Assembly: GCA_947628305.1 (NCBI GenBank)
Contig: CANQZG010000001.1
Location: forward strand, 1-64,000
Length of the DNA stretch: 64,000 nt
From: an uncultured Muribaculaceae bacterium
GTDB taxonomy: Bacteria > Bacteroidota > Bacteroidia > Bacteroidales > Muribaculaceae
Reading direction: 5' to 3'
Shown: piece after piece, positions 32,740-42,088 of the stretch
How the letters are laid out: each line of letters starts with the position of its first letter
Position numbering within the stretch: the first letter of the stretch is position 1
Program-made: the position numbers and the translations under genes
The notes under the pieces: generated by a model
Databases searched by the model: none
Told to the model about the DNA's origin: nothing
The model's input: the letters and a program-made list of their open reading frames with translations, nothing else

Positions 32740-34563
32740 TCAATCCTCGGTGTAGTGGCGCAGGACACGGCGATAGGAGTTAAAGATTTTGGATTTGGAG
32801 ACAAAGCCGACATATTTCCCGTTTTCCACCACGGGCAAGTTCCATGCGCCGGTCGAGTCAAATGTCTTCATGACTGCATCCATGCTCTGACCTATCTCGA
32901 TTGTTGCCGGAGGCATGCTCATGAACTTGCTGACAAACATACGCCGGTAAAGGTCAGGTCGAAACATGATGTTGCGTATATCATCAAGTAGAACAACGCC
33001 CAACAGTTGCCCCGTAGAATTGACAACCGGGAACAGGTTACGGTTGGAACGCGAGATGACATCAACCATCTCCTTGAGGCTCATCTCGGGACGCACCGAC
33101 ATGAAATCAGTCTCGATTACATTATCTATTTTAAGCAATGTCAACACGGCCTTGTCCTTGTGATGAGTCAACAATTCGCCACGCTGGGCGAGACGCATGG
33201 TGTAGATGCTATAAGGCTCAAACAGCTTAATTGTCCCGTAGGAGATTGTCGATGCGACGAGCAACGGGAGGAACAGGTCATATCCACCGGTCAGTTCGGC
33301 GGTTAGGAATATACCCATCAGCGGGGCATGCATGACAGCCGCCATTACGGCGGCCATTCCCATCAGCGCGAAATTCTTTGTCGACAGGTCGAGGTCAAAC
33401 ATCGTGTTCAACGCATACGCGAAAAAGAAGCCGGCCATACAGCCTACAAAAAGCGAAGGCGCAAACGTACCACCAACTCCACCACCACCATTGGTCGCCG
33501 ATGTAGCAAACGCCTTGCATATAAAGACCGCCGCGATGAATGTCAAAAGAATCAACGGGTCACTGCGGTCGGGATAGAATATCGAGCCGTCCACGATTGT
33601 GGATATATTGCCATTGATAAGCCCTGTAATCGACCCGTACCCTTCTCCGTAAAGCGGCGGGAAAAGAAAAACCAGAAGCGCGACAATGCCGCCTCCGGTA
33701 AGTGTCTTGAACCATGGATTCCCGATTTTACGGAAAAAGTTCTCCATCATGTTCATCGCCCGTGTGAAATACAACGACACGAGTCCGCAGAAAACTCCCA
33801 ATAGAATCACAAAGGGAATACGCACCGTGACAAACGGCTCGCTCTGCACAAAAAAGAACTCTACATCATACCCCGTGAACGTGTAGGCGATAGTCGCCGC
33901 CGTAATCGATGAAATCAGCAACGGCATGACCGACACTGTCGTCAGGTCAAGCATCAGCACCTCCAGGGTGAACAACATTCCCGCAATCGGTGCCTTGAAA
34001 ATACCGGCGATTCCAGCCGCCGCACCACATCCCACCATTATCATCAGGATGCGCGGTGACATCCTGAAAGCCTGTCCGAGACTCGACCCGATGGCTGCCC
34101 CGGTGCACACAATCGGCCCCTCGGCCCCCACCGAACCGCCGAAACCGATAGTCACCGAACTCGCGACAAGCGATGACCACATATTGTGTTTCTTCAACCG
34201 GCTTTTATTCTGCGAAATCGCATATAGAACACGCGTCACGCCATGCGATATATTGTCCCGGACGACATAACGGACGAACAGCATCGTGATAAGGATTCCC
34301 GCCACAGGATAGACCATGTAAAGGTAATTGCCCGTGGATATTGAAAGATTCGCCGTCAGTAACTGGCTGATGAAATGAATCATGAACTTGAGAGCCAATG
34401 CGGCGATTCCGGCAAATATGCCCACAAGCAATGCCAGGATAATGACAAATGTCTTTTCCTTGACATGTCGCTCGCGCCACAACAACATCGCGTGCCATGA
34501 ACTGTCCCATCCACGCGAAAATGCCTTAAACACTGATATAACCGCTGCCATAATTTTCTTCAC
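32740..34563 (-). CDS. ClC-family chloride channel/transporter with CBS domains
   Basis: This 607-residue inner-membrane protein has ClC motifs GSVGAEGPIVCTGAAIGSS (gating glutamate in GAEGP) and GGGGVGGTFAPSLFVG, and about ten to twelve helices. Two CBS domains (about residues 465-600) end it. The gating glutamate is retained, but the proton-glutamate position cannot be judged by eye, so channel and exchanger are both possible. It overlaps the upstream sugar-transferase gene by 4 bases. Confidence 0.92.
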   Translation of the reverse strand: MKKIMAAVISVFKAFSRGWDSSWHAMLLWRERHVKEKTFVIILALLVGIFAGIAALALKFMIHFISQLLTANLSISTGNYLYMVYPVAGILITMLFVRYVVRDNISHGVTRVLYAISQNKSRLKKHNMWSSLVASSVTIGFGGSVGAEGPIVCTGAAIGSSLGQAFRMSPRILMIMVGCGAAAGIAGIFKAPIAGMLFTLEVLMLDLTTVSVMPLLISSITAATIAYTFTGYDVEFFFVQSEPFVTVRIPFVILLGVFCGLVSLYFTRAMNMMENFFRKIGNPWFKTLTGGGIVALLVFLFPPLYGEGYGSITGLINGNISTIVDGSIFYPDRSDPLILLTFIAAVFICKAFATSATNGGGGVGGTFAPSLFVGCMAGFFFAYALNTMFDLDLSTKNFALMGMAAVMAAVMHAPLMGIFLTAELTGGYDLFLPLLVASTISYGTIKLFEPYSIYTMRLAQRGELLTHHKDKAVLTLLKIDNVIETDFMSVRPEMSLKEMVDVISRSNRNLFPVVNSTGQLLGVVLLDDIRNIMFRPDLYRRMFVSKFMSMPPATIEIGQSMDAVMKTFDSTGAWNLPVVENGKYVGFVSKSKIFNSYRRVLRHYTED

Positions 34564-35969
34564 ATTCCACGTCCCTTGATAATAGTACCGACAGTGTGTA
34601 TCAGTATCTTCATATCAATCGTAAACGACATATTCTCAAGATAGATTAGGTCATACTTCAGTCTCTCCAACATCCCGTCAATATCGGTGGCGTAACCATA
34701 CCTCACCATACCCCAGGAGGTGATTCCCGGCCTGACCTGGTGCAACAGGCTGTAATATGGCGCACGTTCAACGATGCGACGCACGAAATACTCTCGCTCG
34801 GGACGTGGCCCTACAATCGACATGTCGCCACACAGCACATTCCAGAGGTTGGGCAGCTCGTCAAGACGATATTTACGCAACAGACGACCAACCCGTGTGA
34901 CACGTGCATCCCCGGGCGATGACAGCGCAGGGCCGTCAGGTTCTGCCCCGGTCACCATAGTCCTGAACTTATGAATCCTGAACAGACGTTTACGGTATCC
35001 AACGCGCTCCTGACTGTAAAATGCCGGGCCGGCCGAATCGAGTTTCACGGCGACACCAATGACCAACATCAAGGGGGACAAAAGCAAAAGTCCCAGCCCT
35101 GAAACCACGACATCGCTGAAACGCTTTATTTTCAAAGTCCCGGGAGATGCCGACGCTCCTGACACATCAATCAAAGGCACACCCTTCACGACCGACATGC
35201 GAGGCCGTGAGGTCAATAAATGTGCCACATCAGGGGTCATCAATATCGACACATCGAGACCGTAAAGGTTATTCAGTATCGCCACCGTGTCACTTACCCC
35301 ACCGGGGCGCGGAGTCATTATCACCGTCTTGACATCATCACGGACGCAGACCCGCGGTAACTCATCAAGTGTGAAAACGTCAGAAGCATCACGTTCAGCA
35401 ATATCGGATGGAGATATATACCCGACCACCCGTAACCCTGATGTCACCTCCCCCTCTGAAATGTCACGGGCGAGTGAACGTTCGACCTCCCCCGTCCCGA
35501 CAATCAGGGCGTTAACGCCCCAACGCCGGTTTTTCAACTGCCTTATGGTGTATTGCGTGCGTGCCCATCTGACAATGAACACCATCAACAGCAACAACAG
35601 GAACAACAGCATGAAAAGAGCGTAATTATAGGTACGCCGTGGCAACAGGTCGTTCAGCATCGCGACAAAAAAGAACACAAGTGCCCCTATAGCGGCCGAC
35701 CTTGCCGTACTAAGGAATTCATTCAGCCTCGAACGGATGAAAAGGTTCTCATAATCACCCGAAAGATAGTACACCCCCATCATCATCAACGGGAAAATAA
35801 TCTGCCCCGAGAGTGTACCCTTGGCAAGAAGAAACTCCCCCAATGAATTGAACCTCGCGGCAGCAGGGACAAGATGATACCGCAACACATTAAACATGAA
35901 TATGGCAAACGATGTCGAGATAAAATCTCCCGCCACATAGTAACTCCGCTGTCTAATCTCGCTTATCAA
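34560..35969 (-). CDS. Polyprenyl glycosylphosphotransferase (WcaJ-type initiating sugar transferase)
   Basis: The enzyme moves a sugar phosphate to undecaprenyl phosphate to start capsule or exopolysaccharide synthesis. The 469-residue protein has four N-terminal helices, a CoA-binding-like middle domain (about 145-255) and the catalytic C-terminus with KRFSDVVVSGLGLLLLSP, FRIHKFRTMV and DELPNLWNVLCGDMSIVGPRP. No other polysaccharide genes are adjacent. It overlaps the YrdC-type gene upstream and the ClC gene downstream by 4 bases each. Confidence 0.92.
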   Translation of the reverse strand: MISEIRQRSYYVAGDFISTSFAIFMFNVLRYHLVPAAARFNSLGEFLLAKGTLSGQIIFPLMMMGVYYLSGDYENLFIRSRLNEFLSTARSAAIGALVFFFVAMLNDLLPRRTYNYALFMLLFLLLLLMVFIVRWARTQYTIRQLKNRRWGVNALIVGTGEVERSLARDISEGEVTSGLRVVGYISPSDIAERDASDVFTLDELPRVCVRDDVKTVIMTPRPGGVSDTVAILNNLYGLDVSILMTPDVAHLLTSRPRMSVVKGVPLIDVSGASASPGTLKIKRFSDVVVSGLGLLLLSPLMLVIGVAVKLDSAGPAFYSQERVGYRKRLFRIHKFRTMVTGAEPDGPALSSPGDARVTRVGRLLRKYRLDELPNLWNVLCGDMSIVGPRPEREYFVRRIVERAPYYSLLHQVRPGITSWGMVRYGYATDIDGMLERLKYDLIYLENMSFTIDMKILIHTVGTIIKGRGM

Positions 35970-36535
35970 GGGCGCAATATCTTAACGGTCATGTCATCAC
36001 CGATTTTCACCACCGAGGAGGGACGGGAAATAGTCGTGTCATCCCGTCGGTACTCCACGACATAATCGACAGCGTCAATTATCTCCTTGGAAATCTCGCT
36101 AAAACAACGTGGCGAAGGCTCTCCGCTGATATTGGCCGACGTGGACACCAACGGACGGCGAAGCATCCCGCACAACCGTGACGAGAACATCTCGCGGGTA
36201 ACGCGTATCCCGACACTGCCGTCCTCCCCAAGCAATTCCGGCGCAAGGTTGCGCCCCCGGTCAAACACCACCGTCAAAGGCCTTACACTAAGGTTCATCA
36301 TATCTACAGCGACATCAGGCACATCATCGACATAACGCCACAAGTCCCGCTCATCCCCCAGCAAGGTGATTAACGCCTTGGAATCGGCACGGTGCTTGAT
36401 TTCAAAGACACGGCGCACAGCCTCCCGACGGGTGGCGTCACAGCCTATCCCCCATACGGTGTCGGTGGGGTAGAGAATCACCCCACCCTTACGCAGTGAA
36501 TCACACGCCGCTTTCAAGTCATCTTCAATTGTCAT
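35966..36535 (-). CDS. YrdC/Sua5-family threonylcarbamoyl-AMP synthase
   Basis: TsaC/Sua5 enzymes make threonylcarbamoyl-AMP for the t6A modification of tRNA. The 189-residue protein carries the YrdC domain: GGVILYPTDTVWGIGCDA, KHRADSKALITLL and STSANISGEPS. The length is that of the short TsaC form rather than the two-domain Sua5 form. It is the first gene of the three-gene unit. Its -7 box lies only 7 bp before the ATG, so its mRNA may lack a leader. A YciO-like relative of unknown role is the alternative. Confidence 0.88.
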   Translation of the reverse strand: MTIEDDLKAACDSLRKGGVILYPTDTVWGIGCDATRREAVRRVFEIKHRADSKALITLLGDERDLWRYVDDVPDVAVDMMNLSVRPLTVVFDRGRNLAPELLGEDGSVGIRVTREMFSSRLCGMLRRPLVSTSANISGEPSPRCFSEISKEIIDAVDYVVEYRRDDTTISRPSSVVKIGDDMTVKILRP

Positions 36536-36542
36536 TGTGTTG

Positions 36543-36550
36543 CAAAGATA
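36543..36550 (-). promoter_or_regulatory. -7 box immediately before the YrdC-type gene
   Basis: TATCTTTG on the minus strand is followed by CAACACA and then the ATG. Upstream it is part of CGACTTATTCGTATCTTTG, which also occurs in the repeat at 27.97 kb, in each case after a hairpin. Confidence 0.6.
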
Positions 36551-36680
36551 CGAATAAGTCGAGAGAAAAGAGCAAGTTCGCTTGAACTTTTCCGAGCGCG
36601 AGTATCTTCATGTATGGATGCAATGTCACACGGTACGGTCGCGGCATGACGCAGTCCTGATGGTAAAAGTGATGACACAA

Positions 36681-36768
36681 GGTAGGGTTCGGCCATGGCC
36701 GAACCGCAATATGCTGATAATCACGGATAATTTTTCGGTCTGCGGTGCTGCAGTAGCAGCACCCTACC
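36681..36768. repeat. Inverted-repeat element C3, related in layout to C1 and C2
   Basis: GGTAGGG (36681-36687) and CCCTACC (36762-36768) bound two GC-rich palindromes (GGTTCGGCCATGGCCGAACC-like on the left, GGTGCTGCAGTAGCAGCACC-like on the right) around CTGATAATCA. C1 and C2 have the same order: GTAGGG, palindrome, CTGATTATCA-like core, palindrome, CCCTAC. GCAACAC motifs follow at 36776 and 36799. Sequence identity is limited, so kinship is inference. Confidence 0.5.
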
Positions 36769-36952
36769 CTGTTTCGCAACACACTTCTGCCATCATTCGC
36801 AACACTCTCCGCAGTGAAGTCGCATTGTATTTTACGCGTGAAAAGAAGTTAAATCAACGCATGCAATTAAACTATCTACGATTGTGGTGGTCTTAGATAA
36901 CGTAAACAGTGATAATCAACAATTCTACAATCTATAAAAAACTTTATTTATT

Positions 36953-37453
36953 ATGTTCAAGAAATCTATTATCGCATTAACTCTTGCCGCCGCTGTGGCA
37001 ATACCTTTCTCGGCATCGGCCGACAACAAATCTAAAGCCAATGACAATAAAAACTGCCCCGTACAATGCGAGCGGAACAAAAAAGGGATGCGTCAGCAAT
37101 GTGCCAACCCGTTTGACGGAATCAACCTCTCGGCTGACCAACAGGCCAAAATAAAGGCCCTCGGATGTCCCGTCGCCCGCCCGTCCAAGGAGGAACAGGC
37201 CAAGATGAAAGAGGAACGAGCAAAAATGCGTGTCGAGAGGGTAAAGAAAATGAAAGAGACACGCGCCAACTATCTCGCGCAGCTAAAGCAGATTCTCACT
37301 CCCGAACAATACACCCAGTTCCTGGAGAACAATTACCTCAACCGCCCGATGTTCAACAAAATGAACAAGAACGGTAAAAACGGCAAGGGCGACAGAAAGG
37401 CCGGAAAACACCACAATAACGGGCCACGCCGTCCTGCACCTGCCAACAGCTAA
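36953..37453 (+). CDS. Exported Spy/CpxP-like (DUF4890-type) protein
   Basis: This 166-residue protein has a signal peptide (about 1-23, ending FSASA) and a helical, very basic body. A Lys/Glu/Arg-rich helix (about 80-105) precedes LKQILTPEQYTQFLENNY, the LTxxQ-like motif of Spy/CpxP periplasmic proteins. The tail is rich in Lys, Asn and Gly. A chaperone or envelope-stress role is suggested by the family but not shown. A strong two-way terminator follows. Confidence 0.75.
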   Translation: MFKKSIIALTLAAAVAIPFSASADNKSKANDNKNCPVQCERNKKGMRQQCANPFDGINLSADQQAKIKALGCPVARPSKEEQAKMKEERAKMRVERVKKMKETRANYLAQLKQILTPEQYTQFLENNYLNRPMFNKMNKNGKNGKGDRKAGKHHNNGPRRPAPANS

Positions 37454-37487
37454 CAACACCCAATAGCACAATTTCAATATAACTCCA

Positions 37488-37521
37488 CCGGGCGGGGATT
37501 CCTCAAAGAATCCCCGCCCGG
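37488..37521. terminator. Two-way terminator between convergent genes
   Basis: Perfect 14-bp arms CCGGGCGGGGATTC and GAATCCCCGCCCGG with a 6-base loop lie between the 36953 gene (plus) and the 37546 gene (minus). Flanking T- and A-runs are short. Confidence 0.75.
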
Positions 37522-37545
37522 TTGTATATACATGTCACAAAGGCA

Positions 37546-38103
37546 TCAAAAGTCGATGCCGAGGCGCAGGGAGAAGCCGACGATATTCTTGCGGGAGGTG
37601 CGGGAGTAAACGATATACCCTCCGTCGGGGTCTACATCGGTGGTACCGTCATAGTATTTGTAATTCTGCAATGTGAGGCCGATACCGAGGTTGACACCTA
37701 CCTTACGTCCCCAGTTGAAACGGTGACCGACCATAGGCTGAAAACGGAATCCACCGTCATCGCTCAACGTGTAACCGACGCGCACATCGGCAAACGGAGT
37801 AAAACGGCCGAACTTCCAGTCAGTGCGAAAATCGGCGAAAACCGGAATATACCATGAATCGGCAAAACTGTTCTTAGCGACCTCAAGTCCCGCACCAAGA
37901 TAAAACTGGGGGATGAACTGATAACCGTGGACGGTCGAGACACCGTAATGGTTCTCGTCCCAGTCAAGGCCATCAACGTCCCAGGAATAACGGCTCCACG
38001 ATAAATCGGTAAAACCGCGATAACCGCGTGACAGCTGGCGTGACATGGCCGACAATCCGATACCCATAGCCACGATAATAAACATAAATTTCTTCATATT
38101 CAT
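37546..38103 (-). CDS. Outer-membrane beta-barrel protein
   Basis: This 185-residue protein has a short signal peptide (MKKFMFIIVAMGIGLSAMS, from the second Met) and alternating aromatic/polar strands such as FYLGAGLEVAKNSF and WYIPVFADFRTDW. It ends FSLRLGIDF with a C-terminal Phe, as expected for a barrel inserted by the BAM machinery. It is the last gene of the sigma-receptor operon and overlaps the DUF4249 gene by 4 bases. Function is unknown. Confidence 0.8.
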   Translation of the reverse strand: MNMKKFMFIIVAMGIGLSAMSRQLSRGYRGFTDLSWSRYSWDVDGLDWDENHYGVSTVHGYQFIPQFYLGAGLEVAKNSFADSWYIPVFADFRTDWKFGRFTPFADVRVGYTLSDDGGFRFQPMVGHRFNWGRKVGVNLGIGLTLQNYKYYDGTTDVDPDGGYIVYSRTSRKNIVGFSLRLGIDF

Positions 38104-39158
38104 TCTATTTTAAAATTGTATTCATCAAATTGCTGTTTCATAAAATCATATAAGTCAAGCCTGTAGGTCGAAACCGAACGCGCCGCTACCACCCCTGCCC
38201 CGGTGGACACATTGCTATAACCACAGAATCCCTCGGCAAAACCTATTTCGGCAAGAGTCCCGAGAACCCCCTCATCGGTATTCCAACGATATATCAACCA
38301 ATTGTAATATCCCGGGGATATTGATTCAAGCGACAATGTGACGCCGAGATGATAAAGACGGTCATCGTTTGAAGGATTGGAGACAACTATATACCCGTTG
38401 TCAAAACGGATGTTCAACGGGTAGACACCTCCCTTAAAACGTCTGTCGGTAAAAGCCGTGAAACCGTAACTATCGCTCCCGAACACCGACTCGAACACAC
38501 TGATATGCTCCGAAAACAACGGCTCGGCGTCATATTTCAACCCTGACAGATAAAACTCAACGGGAGAATTAATCAATGCGTCACCACCATCGCCGACATC
38601 AGGCACGAATGTACTCCAGTCAAATTTGAAATAATTATCCACGCACGGTGTGTCATGAACAGGAATCTCTATATCCAAGGTCATATACATGAAATCCCGG
38701 CTGCCACCGACACCCAATTCATCACGCCAACAGTTGACATTTCCTGCGTTCCATTTCACGTTTCCGATAGGTGTTTTGTCGGGAATCCTCACCTCGGCCT
38801 CGGCGTGTCCGTAAATCTCGCTTTCGGCAACCAACCTCACTATGTCCCCCTCTACGGGGATAACCGACCCGTGATAACGACCTGATTCATCATCGAATAT
38901 AAGAGACCCGGCAAAATCGCCATTGATATACATGGACACCTTGGCATCGTTAACATTGACATCGAAGTCGCGCCCCGGATATCCGTCGGAATACCGCCAC
39001 GTGTGACTGACCGCCACGTCCATCGGTTCACCTGCGGTTATGAGCGAATTCAGGCACAACACCGGGTCACTCTTGAGCGAAGGTTCAAAATCGGAATAGC
39101 AGCCGGTCATCGCCAGTGCCAGAACCGTTATCATGAAATATCTTTTCAAAATATCCAT
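38100..39158 (-). CDS. DUF4249-family lipoprotein
   Basis: This 352-residue protein has lipobox LAMTGC (Cys20) and the N-terminal block SDPVLCLNSLITAGEPMDVAVSHTW typical of DUF4249. This Bacteroidetes family is usually encoded next to a TonB-dependent receptor and probably acts as its surface partner. It overlaps the receptor gene by 13 bases at its start and the barrel gene by 4 at its end. Confidence 0.87.
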   Translation of the reverse strand: MDILKRYFMITVLALAMTGCYSDFEPSLKSDPVLCLNSLITAGEPMDVAVSHTWRYSDGYPGRDFDVNVNDAKVSMYINGDFAGSLIFDDESGRYHGSVIPVEGDIVRLVAESEIYGHAEAEVRIPDKTPIGNVKWNAGNVNCWRDELGVGGSRDFMYMTLDIEIPVHDTPCVDNYFKFDWSTFVPDVGDGGDALINSPVEFYLSGLKYDAEPLFSEHISVFESVFGSDSYGFTAFTDRRFKGGVYPLNIRFDNGYIVVSNPSNDDRLYHLGVTLSLESISPGYYNWLIYRWNTDEGVLGTLAEIGFAEGFCGYSNVSTGAGVVAARSVSTYRLDLYDFMKQQFDEYNFKIE

Positions 39159-41555
39159 GTGTAAGAAAATGATGGGATAATCGGGAATAGGTGAAATTGC
39201 TGAAACACGGGACGACCTTTACGTTCATCCCTGCGGACCGCCACGACGTTCATGTTACAGTAGGCGTTATACAGGCTGAAATTCCAGAACCCGCGTCTAT
39301 TGCGTACCGTAACGCCGAGGTCGAGACGATGATAGAACGGTAGACGATAATTATTCAACCCCACATCAAGCGGGACGGAGGTGTCTCCATCGGAAAAGCC
39401 GGGAGCATCCCACATCTGTGTCGGCAGTGTGAAACGATTGCCACTCATCCCGGTCCACGAAGCGTTGATTTCGCATTTGCCCGACACATGCCAGTTTAAC
39501 AGAAGATTGATTTTATGCCGGTTGTCAAACCGTGCCGGATATGTTTTCCCGTGGTTGCGGTCAGCAAACGTACGGTCGGCCCACAATAACGAATATGACA
39601 GATGCCCGGTCAATGCACCGACAGTCCTCTCCAACTTAAAATCGAAACCCTTGGCAGTGCCATCCCCCGAGGTCAATTGAGCGTCCCACATCAGGGACGG
39701 CGGGATGAGATAATACTCGTCGCGGTACTCGATGAGATTATGCATCCATTTATAGAACGCCTCGGCCGACACCATGTATTTATCCCCAAACAATTTGCCA
39801 ACACCGGCCGAAACCTTGTCGGCCACCAGTGGTTTGAAACCCCCTGTAACAGGAATCCATTGGTCGGTCGGGAGCGATATAAAACTTTGGGACAACTGAT
39901 GGACATATTGGGTTGTCCGGCTGTATGAAGCCTTTAGCGTCCATCCGTCAACCGGCAGATATCGCACCGACAGACGCGGCGATACCCCTCCATGGGTCGT
40001 GCCATCGAGATTGAACAGACTCAGATGAACCCCGGCGTTAATCCGCAGACATGACGACACACGCCAGTCATCACTTATATACGCCTTGGCTTCATTACCC
40101 CGATAGGTGGATGCGCCGTCATTCGCGCTCCAATTCTCGCCGTCCCTTTCCAACGTGCGTACAGTACGCGAAGGCAGAAACGAATGACGGGTATAACCCA
40201 CGCCGAAGTCAACCTTGTGGGCCGGTGACGGACGCCATCTGAAATCAGTCTGCAAAATCCAGTCGGTTATGGCATTTTCATTGTCGATTACATCGCGAGA
40301 GGCTGAAACAATCTCTCCGCCTGATTTTTCTTCATTGTAATAGTCATGTTTCATCCGAGAGAAATACCGTGTGAAACCTGCCGTCACGTCGCCGGAAAGC
40401 GTAGGCGAGAAAACATAGTCCCATGCCCCGGACACGACAAGGTTTCCCCAGTGCATCCGGGTCTTATCATTATCATACCATGTGTCTCCCTCCGACAATC
40501 CCGACTCGGAACCGCCATGTAACAAATCATCGCTGAAATACAACATCACCGATGCCTTGGAGCGTTCCGAGAACCGATGGCTGGCCTTGGCGTTCAAGTC
40601 CATGAACGCATACCGCAACTTGACCTTCTCATCATCCGACACCGAATTGACCAATGCAAGGAGAGGCGTTGAAATCAGGTCAAGCCAAGAACGTCGCACA
40701 GCAAGCGAATAGGATGTACGCCCACCGCCACCCACAGGCCCGTCAATATTGAACGCGCCCGATGTCAGTCCAAGCCTGAAAGAGCCGTGATGACCATAGG
40801 TGAAAGACCCGTCCTTGGAGTGTACATCCATGAACGATGACAGACGTCCGTCCATACGCGCCGGGAATGATGACTTATAAAAGTCAACGCCATGCAACGC
40901 CTCGGCATTGAACGCCGAGAACAGGCCTCCGAGATGATTGACCTGATAAAGCGGAATTCGGTCGAGCAGAAACTGATTCTCATCGTTATCACCACCATGC
41001 ACATACATCCCCGCCATCCCCTCGATTCCGGCCGACACACCGGGTTGCAACTGCAATGACTTGACGACATCGCTTTCACCGAAAATAACCGGGGTAGACC
41101 TTATTGACGAGGCCGACAGGCGGTAGGCCTCATTCACCCCCCCTGCCGGGACATTGTTGCGGGAATCTATCACTGTCACCTCTCCAAGTTCATGTGTCAT
41201 CATAGTATCAGGGATTATCACCGGGTCATTCTTGGGTCGCAGATGAGGTCGTGACATCACCACGGGTCTTACACGTCTCAGGAGCATCACATTATCACCC
41301 TTAATGCGGTAAATGACATCCGTCCCTGAAAACATCCGTCGAAGCACCCGTTCAAGCGGTTCATCTGTGGCTTTGACCGTTATCTTCAACCCCTTACACG
41401 TCAGGGGAATAGATGAAATTCTTACCCGTCTGACGCATCAGTTCGGCAAACACCGATGACGTGTCCCGATTGAAGGCATGGACTGTCACACCACGGGACA
41501 TCGCAACAGAGGCCGACATCAAGGCTATAAACACCGACACGACCAACCGTCTCAT
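39146..41555 (-). pseudogene. TonB-dependent outer-membrane receptor with STN domain, frameshifted near the start
   Basis: The gene starts at 41555 by a 4-base ATGA overlap with the FecR-like gene and codes a signal peptide plus the first part of an STN signalling domain (VFAELMRQTGKNFIYSPDV). A TAA at 41396-41394 ends this frame after 53 codons. The remaining 747 codons follow in another frame from a TTG at 41389, beginning KITVKATDEPLERVLRRMF, which continues the STN domain. Loss of one GT unit (GTGTGT to GTGT) near 41397 would explain the break. The rest has plug (GGDNDENQFLLDRIPLYQ) and barrel, ending in aromatic SYTWIF. A sequencing error is possible. Confidence 0.75.
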
Positions 41556-42019
41556 TCCTTGATTTCAAGTTTAGTGCCTAAAAGCTCGTTGATAGTCTCC
41601 ACAAGTTCTTCAGCCGTCCCCTCGTAGCTGAGAGTCAGACGGTATTCCTCTCGGGGGACATTGACAATCCTGACCCCGTAGACTTCCTCGATTTCACTCA
41701 CAACATCACACAATGGCGCGTCGGTGAACTCTATTCTTACAACCCGGGGCATCGTCTCAATGTCGGACGGCGAACTATCGACAACCGGCTGCACCGCCCC
41801 TGATTGCGGTTCAACCGCGATATAATTGAACCAAGTATATATACCGGCCGAGGCGGTCAACACCACGCCCACGGCAACAGCCGCCGCGGTGCGGGTATTG
41901 AACCATGAACGGCCTGTAATGCCGAGACGACGCCATCCGTCCGACACCACAAAGGCGTGACGGCGGTAATGCCCGGCCACAAAATGAATTTCTTTTTCCA
42001 ACTGACTGTTCTGGAGCAT
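41552..42019 (-). CDS. Minimal FecR-like anti-sigma factor
   Basis: This 155-residue protein has one membrane helix at about 45-66 (TAAAVAVGVVLTASAGIYTWF) and a periplasmic C-terminal domain (VVRIEFTDAPLCDVVSEIEEVYGVRIVNV) like DUF4974, the usual end of Bacteroidetes FecR proteins. The central FecR domain is missing, so the protein is about half the normal length. Its position between an ECF sigma gene and an STN receptor supports an anti-sigma role. It overlaps the receptor gene by 4 bases. Confidence 0.75.
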   Translation of the reverse strand: MLQNSQLEKEIHFVAGHYRRHAFVVSDGWRRLGITGRSWFNTRTAAAVAVGVVLTASAGIYTWFNYIAVEPQSGAVQPVVDSSPSDIETMPRVVRIEFTDAPLCDVVSEIEEVYGVRIVNVPREEYRLTLSYEGTAEELVETINELLGTKLEIKE

Positions 42020-42088
42020 AATGATGAACGTTTTCTATCACTATGACACCATCCGCCCCTAAAACCCCTATGCCGATTACAAAAAAAA

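Noticed and set aside
36525-36896. Open frames around the spacer at 36.5-36.9 kb
   Set aside because: They run through the promoter module and palindromes of element C3 and lack coding character.
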